From an uncultured Lachnospiraceae bacterium (lineage in GTDB: Bacteria; Bacillota; Clostridia; Lachnospirales; Lachnospiraceae): a DNA stretch of 64,000 nucleotides. The DNA is taken from positions 216,084 through 280,083 of the forward strand of contig CAJTQI010000005.1 in assembly GCA_910578645.1 (NCBI GenBank), in the 5' to 3' direction. The first letter of the stretch is position 1. Each line of letters starts with the position of its first letter. The notes under the pieces were generated by a model, which did no database searches, was not told the origin of the DNA, and saw nothing but the letters and a program-made list of their open reading frames with translations. Shown in pieces: positions 35,360-44,566 of the stretch. The translations under genes and the position numbers were made by a program.

Positions 35360-36088
35360 ATTATTCCTTCCTTTCTTTCAAATGAGATGATTGCATCCCC
35401 AATCATTTTTCCAATTTCATAACTTCCACGTTCATTTGGATGCACAATATCTCTTAAATAAGTATCCCATTCATTCATAAAATAACAACATTCTGAATGT
35501 AAATCTATACAATTCACATGCATCATCCCACATATTTCTTTCGTCATTTCCGCATAATCCTTTGAAGTTAATTGAATTTTATTTTTATACAACTCACTAT
35601 TATTAGTTAATTCTTTACGCCTCGGAATTAATGTTGAAACATATATCCTCGATTTCGACCTATTTATCAATATCCACTCAATTACATTTCTTACCGATTT
35701 CATAAAATCAGACGGTTTTGCATCTTGTCCCAAATCATTCGTTCCTGCCATAAATACAATAAAATCGCACTTTATTGGTATTTGCATCTCCATTCTCTTA
35801 GTTGAAGAACACCATCCATCACATAACTTTTTTCCGTTGGGCAAAATCAGATTCTCCCTGATAAAACCATTTCCCGCCACTGGCCTGTCAGGCATTGGCC
35901 TATCATAGTAGCTTCCGCTACTATTTGCATACCACACTTGTCCATTAGGAACGACAGTTGCCCCCCCCCACTCCTCTATTGTATACAATATAATGCCGGG
36001 TATCCTTAGATACAATTCCATGCCAAACTTTATCAGCTGCAATACTATCTCCATAAGAACACCATGAAATTTTTGACAAGATTCCCAT
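35356..36088 (-). CDS. SGNH-type sugar esterase, split by a poly-G tract (predicted phase OFF)
   Basis: The 3' part in one frame carries FMAGTNDLGQ (block III, G-x-N-D) and DIVHPNERG (block V, D-x-x-H). The expected N-terminal block I is only found in another frame: ATG 36088 (GGAG nine bases before) gives MGILSKISWCSYGDSIAADK, with the catalytic Ser at residue 15 in GDS, then VYNRGVGG. The frames meet at nine G (35961-35969). Eight G (or eleven) would join them into a 243-residue SGNH hydrolase reading R-G-V-G-G-A-T. With nine G translation from 36088 stops after about 46 residues. A separate continuous frame from 36126 lacks block I and is probably not the real protein. The enzyme would most likely remove O-acetyl groups. 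Confidence 0.78.
35961..35969 (-). repeat. poly-G tract, 9 bases, in the SGNH hydrolase gene
   Basis: Nine G between block I and the rest of the enzyme. Out of frame at 9 G; in frame at 8 or 11. Confidence 0.9.
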
Positions 36089-36126
36089 AACCATTCTCTC
36101 CGATTCTTTAACCAACAATCTTCCAT

Positions 36127-36316
36127 CTATTCAAATAAAAGTATTTTTCTTTCCCCGAAACATTCACATACTATAAAAATCACAATAACCGCTATATATA
36201 AGTATACAATATATCTACCAAAAGCAAAAGTAAAGAATTCTTATTCCTCCAACTACTATCTATATAATATACCAACTACAGCAATGATACTACAAAACCT
36301 ATACTCAAAAATTTTT
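36127..36316. other. AT-rich intergenic region
   Basis: No complete gene is supported. On the minus strand the last 36 codons before the TAG at 36127-36129 read as a hydrophobic stretch (FTFAFGRYIVYLYIAV and so on) behind GGAGGAATAAGA, but without a usable start codon. It could be the worn end of a membrane-protein gene. No convincing promoter or terminator was found. Confidence 0.4.
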
Positions 36317-37108
36317 TCATTCCTTAAACACAATGCCATACATCATTTTCATCACACGCCTTATTGTCCCCAAATATGCGGAAACATAATTTCCATGCCG
36401 AGTATGATGGTCTGTTAACAGTGCTCCTTTTTTATAAAAAAAAGCCATGTCCATAAACAAATTTTTATTATATGCCACATTATATTTTTTACAAACTAAT
36501 GAAAAAAGGCTCTGGTCATGCCTATGGTCAATAAACTCCTTATAATTCTCTTCCCCACAATGATTTGGTTCATCAGTAATCCAATGAATATTCTGGGCAT
36601 GTCCCAACCACTCCTCTATTATCTGTCTATTATGAGGAATATTTTTAATTAACATGGCACTTGCCGCACGTTGTAAAGAATCAGTATAGTAGGGAGAATC
36701 ACACCCTAATTCTATAAATACATCTCTTTTCGTAAACTCTTTTTCTTTAAATTTCGTAGTACGCGATATAAATTCTATCCCTTCTTTTTCTAATCCCTCT
36801 ATATATGTTTTAATATTTTTCCTATAGTACGTCCCCGAATCTGCATACACTACCCAGTCACCATCACCGCAAAGCATAAGTGTTTTATAGATGAAATAAG
36901 GTTTCCACAGCCAGTATCCTTTTCCTCTTTCTTGAACCAAAATTTGCCGGTTTTGCTCATAAAACTCTTTATCAATATCCTGCCAAGAATACTCAAATAC
37001 TTTATCAGCTCCATATTTATATGCCGTTTTAGTATTTAACTGTTGTGCTTTTTTATATTTTTCATCTGCAAAATTAAGCGCATAAATCATTTTCTCTAAA
37101 CGAACCAT
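36317..37108 (-). CDS. putative capsular glycosyltransferase (GT-A-like)
   Basis: 263 aa. RGKGYWLWKPYFIYKTL followed by WVVYADSGTYYRKNI (the D-S in the DxD-like metal site) is characteristic of a family of uncharacterised transferases in capsule loci; WITDEPNHCG and HRHDQSLFSLVCKKY follow. It is cytoplasmic and family assignment is tentative. ATG 37108 follows GAGGTAAATGAAGA. The second Met at 37090 has a weaker site. Confidence 0.65.
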   Translation of the reverse strand: MVRLEKMIYALNFADEKYKKAQQLNTKTAYKYGADKVFEYSWQDIDKEFYEQNRQILVQERGKGYWLWKPYFIYKTLMLCGDGDWVVYADSGTYYRKNIKTYIEGLEKEGIEFISRTTKFKEKEFTKRDVFIELGCDSPYYTDSLQRAASAMLIKNIPHNRQIIEEWLGHAQNIHWITDEPNHCGEENYKEFIDHRHDQSLFSLVCKKYNVAYNKNLFMDMAFFYKKGALLTDHHTRHGNYVSAYLGTIRRVMKMMYGIVFKE

Positions 37109-37146
37109 TCTTCATTTACCTCAAGTCCGTATTTCCTTTCTAAGAA

Positions 37147-37371
37147 TCATACCCAATGTCTCACCAAAGACACTTTCTTTAGCCCTTTCAAAATCCACTG
37201 ATACAGTAAGCTCCACCATGAATATAACAAAATGGAACCTGTAAATTCATTTTTCATAAAATTGCTCCCCATATAATCATCAATATAAGGCCATACATGT
37301 AATACTCCTTTTTTATAAATTTAATTAAAGTAAAATGGATTATATGACATAATATAAGCTAACTCAGTCAT
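37147..37371 (-). pseudogene. degenerate gene remnant
   Basis: A minus-strand frame begins at ATG 37371 (MTELAYIMSYNPFYFN), meets TAA at 37321-37323, then continues open in the same frame for 57 codons (KKGVLHVWPYIDDYMGSNF; LLYSWWSLLYQW) to a TGA at 37147. The second stretch reads like the C-terminal tail of a transferase. Too short to be a working gene; probably what is left after a deletion joined the neighbouring gene blocks. It is the only content of the 285-base gap between 37108 and 37394. Confidence 0.35.
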
Positions 37372-37393
37372 ATTGTTTTATATAATACTTCTC

Positions 37394-38503
37394 CTATGTA
37401 GAAAGTATATGCCTCCCCTGCTTTATTAACTCTTCCGCAATCACCTCGGAAGGAGAACGCCCCACCTCAACCGGAGGAATCTGCAAATCTCTATACGCCT
37501 CTGCAAATTTTGAAATATCCTTCACGTCTCCACCAAACATTCTGGCATTTTGCCCAATTCCCTCCTGCCGTTCTGTTGTCTTACGCATAATCAAACACGG
37601 TTTTCCCATATAATGAAGCTCTTCCTGGTTACTCCCCCCATCCGTAATGACATATTTAGAACAATTTAAAATCTTCATAAAATCAAAATAATCTACCCGG
37701 TGAAACAGTATAAAATCAGGGCTAGTTTGTAATCTTGCCAATATTCCCATTTCATTTAACGTATTTTCCGTTATTTTATGCAGTATGAAAACACATTTGG
37801 TATGTTTAGCCATTTGCTCAACCTGATTTATCACTTGGCTTACAAACTCCTTATTCATCAGGTTCTCCTGCCTGTGCATCACAAACACAAAATAATCCTG
37901 CGGTAAAACAGATTCCAATGAATCTGTAACCACTGGCATCTCTTTCGATATTGCTAAGCTGTCAATAATTGTATTATACTGCGTGTCAACAACCTGACCT
38001 TTTACACCTGCCAAATTCCGGACTGCCTCTGTTCCCGGCGCAAAGTGTACTCTTGCAACCCTGCTAGTAAGCATCCTGTCTATCTCCTCCGGAAACGGAT
38101 TCAAAAGATGATGCGACCGCAATCCTGCCTCTATATGACACACATTCATATGTAATTGTTTCCCAATTAACGCACCCATAAATGTTGACACAGTATCACC
38201 ATGTACAATCATTGGCTTGTTTTGCATATCTTTTATATTAAAATAACGCGCAATAATTTTTGCCGCATTTTCTCTTGTAGAAATAAACCACCTGAACAAT
38301 CCAACTACGCTTTTCTTAATATCAGCTTCTTGGCTAAGTTCAATGTAGCTGCCATTTAATTTAATATAATCCAGTATTCTATTCTTCTTTAAATCATTTT
38401 GTCCTGAAGCAATAATATTACACACGGCGCCCTTTTCCTGACATTTCATAATAACAGGAAACACCTTAATCAATTCTGCCTCTGTTCCAATAAAGAAAAA
38501 CAT
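37394..38503 (-). CDS. UDP-GlcNAc 2-epimerase family protein (WecB-like)
   Basis: 369 aa: FFIGTEAELIKVFPVI, VHGDTVSTFMGALIGKQ, CHIEAGLRSHHLLNPFPEEIDRMLTSRVA, VFVMHRQENLMN, and VITDGGSNQEELHYMGKPCLIMRKTTER. The histidines and the E-x-x-R of the WecB active site are present, although the N-terminal G-T-R-P-E is G-T-E-A-E, and the family's nucleotide-binding TERQEG end is kept. It may make UDP-ManNAc or a relative. It is distinct from the wbpI-like gene at 33138. Six G at 37634-37639 is too short to be counted as a tract. Confidence 0.78.
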   Translation of the reverse strand: MFFFIGTEAELIKVFPVIMKCQEKGAVCNIIASGQNDLKKNRILDYIKLNGSYIELSQEADIKKSVVGLFRWFISTRENAAKIIARYFNIKDMQNKPMIVHGDTVSTFMGALIGKQLHMNVCHIEAGLRSHHLLNPFPEEIDRMLTSRVARVHFAPGTEAVRNLAGVKGQVVDTQYNTIIDSLAISKEMPVVTDSLESVLPQDYFVFVMHRQENLMNKEFVSQVINQVEQMAKHTKCVFILHKITENTLNEMGILARLQTSPDFILFHRVDYFDFMKILNCSKYVITDGGSNQEELHYMGKPCLIMRKTTERQEGIGQNARMFGGDVKDISKFAEAYRDLQIPPVEVGRSPSEVIAEELIKQGRHILST

Positions 38504-38508
38504 ATATT

Positions 38509-40155
38509 TTACTCCTCTATCTTAATACCATTTTCAAACACAACAAGCTGCAATTTGTCATAACAAATAATTTTTGTCGGCTCTGAATAATATTCGCATA
38601 TCTCATCGTAGCTATTACAATGCTCATAAAAGTTACCACGTATCTCGGTATTATCTTCATTGCTCGTAATAATATAAGAAATTTTCGCCTCATCACCATA
38701 AATATTGTATATTTCTTCTTTTGTCTGATAAACCATAATCTTACCGTCACTCAATGCTCCAATCTGCGGAGATATCCAAAACGGAGCAAGTGCATACCCA
38801 TATTGTGTACTTTCAATATATTCTTTCATTGCCCATAATTCATCCTCATACGCATTTGGAACACGATAATCCCAGACTTTACCTATACTGCATATGAATA
38901 AAACCGACATACATCCACACACTAACGCTTTTTTGTATTTTATCCCTTCAAAGAACTCTATTCCAACAAATCTAGAAAATATCTCTATATTCCTGCACAA
39001 AAGTATGGTCATCACTGTGGTAAGCCCTGGAAAATACCTTGAAAACTGAATGGTTCCAATCTCTGTAAAAATATATACAGAAGATAAAAGCAAATACGAC
39101 CATGCCAAAATTTCATCTATATAATCATAACCATAATAATTGTTTATGTTCTTTATACTATTTTTTAAGCTACATATTATAATATGGAACACAATAATAT
39201 ATCCAAATAACAAAATTAATATTTTAAATATAGACACCACCGTATATAAACTGATTACCGGTAATTCTGGAAGTTGAATATTAAAATTTAAAAAATTAAG
39301 TTTAATGTAGCCAAGCAAATGCTCTATCAACGAATCAACTGAAATCCAATTAGTCGCTCCATAAATGCTTCCATAGACCCCCGTCCTTTCCTTAGTCCAT
39401 AATTTATCATAAAAACTAAAGGGAAGTACCTTGCATATCCCCATAACTCCCATTCCAATACCAAACAAAACAAACACATATTTTCTAAACTTTGTTTGCT
39501 GAAAAACATGTAAAAATAATACTATAGCGGCAGGCGCTAAAAACATGATATAGAAAATTAAATCAGTACATTTGGCCGCATATAAGCATACCAACATAAA
39601 GATAATTCCATATACGATTTTCTTATTTCTTCTTTTACACTGCATGCAAACAAAAAATAAACTAAGGCAAATCACAACATAAATCCGGGCCATATAATGG
39701 TAATGAAATGGCCATATATATATTAGTTCTACCCCATTAGGAAATTGAAACAACTCAGGATATTCTGCAACCGGGAAAAAGGCGATATGAAACAATGCAA
39801 TTAATGGTAAAAGATATAGCTTTACTTTCTTTTCCTTCTTTGACCTTAAACATAAAAACAGCGTACCACACATTAAAAGAGCATATAATAACACAAAATG
39901 TAATCTAGTAGCAAAATATGACATTCCACCAATATTTGTTGCAATATAAACACATGCATCATATAGGATTTCTGTAAAATGATAATCTACTCCCAATGTT
40001 AAATATGAAAACATTCTTGATATTGCCATCACATCCTCTGGCTCTGGCGGATATTCACACTGCAATCCATAATAATACATCCCTGCAAAAATAATAAATA
40101 ATGCACATACAGCTAAAACAAATATCTTACTATCTATAATTTTCCTAAAGTTCAT
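38509..40155 (-). CDS. polytopic membrane protein, GT-C or polymerase-like
   Basis: 548 aa with about eleven membrane helices and a soluble C-terminal tail of roughly 110 residues. The first extracellular loop (YGLQCEYPPEPEDVMAISRMF) contains acidic residues, as in GT-C transferases that use lipid-linked sugars. No motif identifies the family. In this locus it could be a Wzy-like polymerase or a GT-C enzyme adding a side branch outside the membrane. Six bases separate it from the epimerase gene downstream. Confidence 0.6.
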   Translation of the reverse strand: MNFRKIIDSKIFVLAVCALFIIFAGMYYYGLQCEYPPEPEDVMAISRMFSYLTLGVDYHFTEILYDACVYIATNIGGMSYFATRLHFVLLYALLMCGTLFLCLRSKKEKKVKLYLLPLIALFHIAFFPVAEYPELFQFPNGVELIYIWPFHYHYMARIYVVICLSLFFVCMQCKRRNKKIVYGIIFMLVCLYAAKCTDLIFYIMFLAPAAIVLFLHVFQQTKFRKYVFVLFGIGMGVMGICKVLPFSFYDKLWTKERTGVYGSIYGATNWISVDSLIEHLLGYIKLNFLNFNIQLPELPVISLYTVVSIFKILILLFGYIIVFHIIICSLKNSIKNINNYYGYDYIDEILAWSYLLLSSVYIFTEIGTIQFSRYFPGLTTVMTILLCRNIEIFSRFVGIEFFEGIKYKKALVCGCMSVLFICSIGKVWDYRVPNAYEDELWAMKEYIESTQYGYALAPFWISPQIGALSDGKIMVYQTKEEIYNIYGDEAKISYIITSNEDNTEIRGNFYEHCNSYDEICEYYSEPTKIICYDKLQLVVFENGIKIEE

Positions 40156-40207
40156 TCACAATTAATCCTCCTAACAATATCAAATTAAATATCTCTATCA
40201 GCTTTTC

Positions 40208-41503
40208 CTATTTACCTATTCCTATCAATAATCTGCGCACCCTATCCAGCCCATTTTCATATACTCCATAAAAATTTTGATGCTTCCTATAGTCACTCCG
40301 GATATGTTCAAGATTCTTTTTCCCTGGCAATTCCGGATACTCCCAATTGTGCCGCATCATTTTACTTTCAAACAAGCTTCTATCCTCAAGGTCATGGGAA
40401 ATACCATGAGATATAACGAATTTCTCGAAATTTTTAAATTTATCTGCAAAATTTTGATTAAATTTCGTATAGTCTGTCTCCAAATACACTTCATATAGAG
40501 ATTTGCGCTTATCAAACCCAGATTGATTTGGCAACTCAAAAAACTCTGCCAGTTCTCTTGTCCGTGCATCACGGTATACTACCATGGCCGGCACCTGTGC
40601 CAATGCCGCGGCAATATTTCCATGAATACGTGAACCGCAAGAAAAGGTAATATTCTGTTCCCGAAACCATGAAAGCCAAACCGGTACATCATAAAATAAC
40701 CGAACCCTGTTTTCTGCTAAAAGTTTTACGCTGCACAATGTCCTTTTTCTGACTAACTCTAGCGTATTTCTATATTTTCTTGCATGATGAAAATATAAAA
40801 CATGCGCGAGTTCATCCTGGTCTACATAAACACTGTTTTGATACTCCTCGAATACTTGCAACATCCCAATCTGCTTTAAATATTTCAGGTTACCATTAAT
40901 GGATGGTTTAAATTGTTCTTCCAAAACCTTCTCATTGGAAATCCTCAGCCCACTCCCTCTCTGATAAAAAGATGGGCAGCCTGTCACAACTGCAGTATTG
41001 TTCGGCATGATTTTATCTAAAAACTCTTTGGTTGCATATCCACGTAATGCCAACTCACCTCCGGTTTGATAAATTGCTTTCAAAAATTTAGTTGTTGGCT
41101 CTTTAATGGCATTTGCCAATGCGCCAATTTCATCATATCCTGCACATTGTAAACCACATCCCAGAATATAAACCGGTATTTTAAATTTACTGATTGCTGA
41201 CGCAAACTCTTCCAGTTCAGGCGTAACATACGGATTAGCATTAAAAATATTGGCCGTTGTAAAAATAGCCATATCATATTTTTCATTAATCTCTTCCGCT
41301 GTCTCATCCCCTGTGTAATAGGAATAAGTGATATCTTCTTTCGTCAAATACTGCTCCACTGCAGTATTATATAATTTATTACCGGCATTCCCAAACCCCT
41401 GCTTAATCCATGCTTCCTCAAATGTACTATAATCTACTGGTCGTAAAACCTGCCTGTCCAAATCATGGTTATCATATAGAAGTAAAATATTCCTTTTCTT
41501 CAT
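40208..41503 (-). CDS. polysaccharide pyruvyl transferase family protein
   Basis: 431 aa. The conserved FGNAGNKLYNTAVEQYL near residue 37, VYILGCGLQC, RGYATKEFLDKI, TGCPSFYQRG and the late FSCGSRIHGNIAAALAQVPAMVVYRDARTREL are the landmarks of the WcaK/AmsJ/CsaB group (PF04230), which moves pyruvate from PEP onto a sugar as a ketal. Members of this branch also act in unrelated reactions, so the product is inferred. It is cytoplasmic. Confidence 0.78.
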   Translation of the reverse strand: MKKRNILLLYDNHDLDRQVLRPVDYSTFEEAWIKQGFGNAGNKLYNTAVEQYLTKEDITYSYYTGDETAEEINEKYDMAIFTTANIFNANPYVTPELEEFASAISKFKIPVYILGCGLQCAGYDEIGALANAIKEPTTKFLKAIYQTGGELALRGYATKEFLDKIMPNNTAVVTGCPSFYQRGSGLRISNEKVLEEQFKPSINGNLKYLKQIGMLQVFEEYQNSVYVDQDELAHVLYFHHARKYRNTLELVRKRTLCSVKLLAENRVRLFYDVPVWLSWFREQNITFSCGSRIHGNIAAALAQVPAMVVYRDARTRELAEFFELPNQSGFDKRKSLYEVYLETDYTKFNQNFADKFKNFEKFVISHGISHDLEDRSLFESKMMRHNWEYPELPGKKNLEHIRSDYRKHQNFYGVYENGLDRVRRLLIGIGK

Positions 41504-41600
41504 AATATTTAAATTGTCCTTTCCTTAATCTATACAGACCACATATTTGTACAGATATATTCCTCCATAAATATATGTAAAATAAAATATTTATATATTT

Positions 41601-42673
41601 TTACTCGTCATTTCCTTTCTGCACACGCAACATGTGAAACATATCTTTCCGACATATTTTCTTTAAAAGTTCTACTATAAAAACACACGTCATAGTTATA
41701 CAAAATACAAAAACCGGAATGAAATATGCCGCGGGGAACATTTTTAAAACCCTGCCAAATAGCTGCATTAATGTCTCACAGAAAAACGGATGAAGCAAAT
41801 ATATATAAAACGAATTTCGGGCTATCAAATCAACCCCTGTATTCGGCTTTACAGTCAATCCTGTAAAACCAACAAAAAGCATTAGAGAAGCCGCTACATT
41901 AAAAGGAGACAAATAACCTGGTCCTGATAATCTCATACTCCTATAGGTATAAATATACCAGTGCCCTAGCAATAGTAAATAAGACAGGCCAACGCAGACA
42001 CACGGACGTCTGAATATGCCTTTACATACAATCCTATCCCCTAACCCGCTGATAACGTCCCCCATCATGAAGTATCCGAGCCATTGGGCAAACTGAAGAA
42101 TCCAACTAAGTGTACATGTATAAGATACAATGACGCTATATACCATCATAAATACTGCCAGAACATGCCATACCTTCTCTGTAACAGATGACTTAATAAT
42201 AAGAAGAAATGGAGTAACCAAATACAGTGGAATAATCATATACATATACCACATCGTTGTATGCGGCTCACCCCTAAGCCAATCAACCAATGGCTGATAC
42301 ACATCAAATTCATACCCCGGCTTAAAACTGCTCCCTGCGATATTCTCTACATAATGGAATAAAACATAAAGAACGCTAAAGGCTAAAATCGGAATCCCAA
42401 GTTTTTTGGCTGATTTCATATAGAAATATTTTAAATCTAAATTTTGTCTTGCTTCAGCAAAAAGGCACCACTTAGCATCACAAAACACGGTACTGACATT
42501 TGCGATAAAACTCTGAAACAAGATGCCACCAAAAAATTATGCCGTCCTACAATATCTCTGAATTCGTTGCTCATATACATTGCCGACACATGAATCAAAA
42601 CCACCGTTATACAGCTTACTGCCCTTAGCAAATCATAATTTGCATACCTGTTCCCCTTCTCTATGCTATTCAT
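41601..42673 (-). pseudogene. acyltransferase 3 family protein, frameshifted
   Basis: From ATG 42673 the frame reads NYDLLRAVSCITVVLIHVSAM, the catalytic-His start of acyltransferase-3 proteins, through FVMLSGAFLL, then stops at 42437. The continuation is one frame over (AEARQNLDLKYFYMKSAKKLGIP) and runs through eight or so further helices to 41601. The shift point is near five T on the coding strand (42459-42463); one extra base there restores a protein of about 357 residues reading S-G-A-F-F-A-E-A-R. Five bases is too short for a classic slippage tract, so this is more likely a mutation or an assembly error. It probably O-acetylated a surface sugar. Confidence 0.75.
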
Positions 42674-42689
42674 TTTTACCCCACATATA

Positions 42690-43487
42690 TTATTTCCCTA
42701 ATATTTTCAATAATTTTCCCCGAATCGACTTATCCCTCAACTCCTGCAGCTTCCCCTGGTCTAATTCAATCTTCCTCTTTTTATCCACCGTAATAATCTT
42801 CTTCTCAAAAGGCAGCTTATAGTTCTCCGGATACGCATAGGCCGGCGTCAACAGTTTATAGTTCCCGTGCACCCAAACATAATGATTCAGATGGGATTCA
42901 TCGTGCCATTTGGCGATAACGCCCTTCTCATAATCTTGCCCGATTTCTTCATCCAGCTTCCTTGCCATCTCCAGGAAAGCCGTTGCCTTTCCCCCATTGA
43001 CGGCGCCATAGACATAATCCTTGCCTTTTCCTCTCGGAATCCGCGCACTGGATATCTTCCTTCGCTCATAGGGCATCCGCCACACAAAACTATGGTAATA
43101 GCCTGGATGCTGCACCACAAGCAAATCCTCCTCTACGGGAAGAAACTCCTCCTCCGTCACCTGTTCTGTGCACACAGTATTGGCATTTAAGAAAAAAAGA
43201 TAATCGAAATCCGCCAACCGCTCTTTGATACTGACAAACATACGAAAACGGAACAGTGTATTGCCCGGCCATCCAAGATTTCCCTGCTCGATGCGGTGTA
43301 TGTTGTCGTATTCCTTTTCGCCATACAAACTGTCTGCATCCGTGAAAACAAAATATTCCACATGTGATTTTTTCAGAAAATTCTTCTCAAAGCTCTTGTA
43401 AAAATCTTCCCAGAAAGCCACATACTTACCTGTACATATATAAAGAATAGCCACCTTTTCGTGTCGCTCGACCATATTTCTCGCCAT
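42690..43487 (-). CDS. GT6 family glycosyltransferase (bacterial ABO-type alpha-1,3-Gal/GalNAc transferase)
   Basis: 265 aa. VAILYICTGKYVAFWEDFYKSFE, YFVFTD, DYLFFLNANTVC, YVYGAVNGG and KWHDESHLNHY are the landmarks of family GT6. NAN (101-103) replaces the metal-binding DVD of the mammalian enzymes, as in bacterial members, and WHDESHLN (194-201) holds the catalytic Glu region. Characterised bacterial GT6 enzymes put alpha-1,3 GalNAc or Gal on fucosylated galactose, making blood group A or B structures. A GT11 alpha-1,2-fucosyltransferase gene follows 114 bases upstream, the enzyme needed for the H acceptor. Whether it uses Gal or GalNAc cannot be judged by eye. Confidence 0.85.
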   Translation of the reverse strand: MARNMVERHEKVAILYICTGKYVAFWEDFYKSFEKNFLKKSHVEYFVFTDADSLYGEKEYDNIHRIEQGNLGWPGNTLFRFRMFVSIKERLADFDYLFFLNANTVCTEQVTEEEFLPVEEDLLVVQHPGYYHSFVWRMPYERRKISSARIPRGKGKDYVYGAVNGGKATAFLEMARKLDEEIGQDYEKGVIAKWHDESHLNHYVWVHGNYKLLTPAYAYPENYKLPFEKKIITVDKKRKIELDQGKLQELRDKSIRGKLLKILGK

Positions 43488-43601
43488 TTTTCCGCCGTTT
43501 CTTCTCCCCTAACCTAAAGATACAACCCGCCCTGCAATCTTATAGCCCATGGCGCTGCAAATCTGCACATGATAAATCTGCTGTCAGGTTAATCTCTCCT
43601 T

Positions 43602-44450
43602 CTATGCTTCACACATCACCCATCCGTCGCAACATATTCCATGTCCTCTGCACAGGTTATTCCACCGGGAAGGAGTGACCACAATCTTGTCTTCTCTTCC
43701 GTCGAGCCAGGCGCCCCACCATCCGAAAGTACTGTTCGCAATGATATGGTGTCTGCACAGGCTCATCAGGTACATATCCAGATAGGATTGTTTCCCCTGG
43801 TTTCCCGTAACCAGTTCATACTCGCAGTCGTCCAATACTTCTTTCACCCTGCCAGGAGTATCTGAAAATACATAAAAGACCGGATTATCTACTTTCCCGC
43901 GCATGTAGTCAATTGCTTTCTTATAATAATCTACCGTACAGATTCCTCCGTACAGCCCTGACGTATCCTCATAGTCGCCCAGGCGTATATGAATGGAGAC
44001 GGAATTTCCTGCCTGCATCTTATCCCGATATCGTAATACAGTCTCCACATCTGCCTGCCGGAACCTGATTTTATCCCTGAGTGCGGCCGCCGTCTCCACA
44101 AAATACTTTTCATTCTGCCAGTAACCGCTCAAGTAACCGTCCTGGGTGTCCGAAACCCACGGCTCATAATCATAATTTTTTTCTTTCCGGTATTTATTTC
44201 TTCCAAGTGTATGGCGGCACACCCGGTCTGATATTCTTTGATTATCCGCATAATATTGATGCAGTTTTCCCGGGTCCATAATTTCCGGAGACAAGCCCAA
44301 TTTCTGGAGCTCATAAGGACGCTTTTCTTTGCCGGAGAAATAATCCATAAGGTCTACCTTGGCTTTGATACCTCGTGCCCTGAAATTCTCATAGAGGGCA
44401 TATTGGAATAGCTGATTGCCAAGCCCACCCTGTATTCTGATAATAACCAT
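43602..44450 (-). CDS. alpha-1,2-fucosyltransferase (GT11)
   Basis: 282 aa. IRIQGGLGNQLFQYALY (4-20), SIHIRLGDY (152-160), NPVFYVFSD and IIANSTFGWWGAWL are the four motifs of GT11. It should transfer fucose from GDP-fucose to terminal galactose, giving an H-type Fuc-alpha-1,2-Gal. GDP-fucose synthesis genes (gmd, fcl) are not in the window. It is GC-richer than the GT11 gene at 18656-19579 and has no poly-G tract: the equivalent segment codes W-W-G-A here versus I-W-G-G-V there, so the tract of the other gene sits exactly on this conserved motif. Confidence 0.9.
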   Translation of the reverse strand: MVIIRIQGGLGNQLFQYALYENFRARGIKAKVDLMDYFSGKEKRPYELQKLGLSPEIMDPGKLHQYYADNQRISDRVCRHTLGRNKYRKEKNYDYEPWVSDTQDGYLSGYWQNEKYFVETAAALRDKIRFRQADVETVLRYRDKMQAGNSVSIHIRLGDYEDTSGLYGGICTVDYYKKAIDYMRGKVDNPVFYVFSDTPGRVKEVLDDCEYELVTGNQGKQSYLDMYLMSLCRHHIIANSTFGWWGAWLDGREDKIVVTPSRWNNLCRGHGICCDGWVMCEA

Positions 44451-44566
44451 CCTTATCCTCCGTCTTTTCTCCGTTGCATGATTGACTCAATGTTTGCAGG
44501 AGCAAAAATTCTCTTCTAAGCTTTCTTATCACACGACAAATATATATCCGACAGCCTGGTTTAGAG

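Noticed and set aside
35356..36126. 256-codon continuous frame taken as the full SGNH protein
   Set aside because: Its N-terminal 55 residues lack block I, whereas the neighbouring frame has G-D-S-I with a start codon and binding site; it is better read as a tract-fused artefact.
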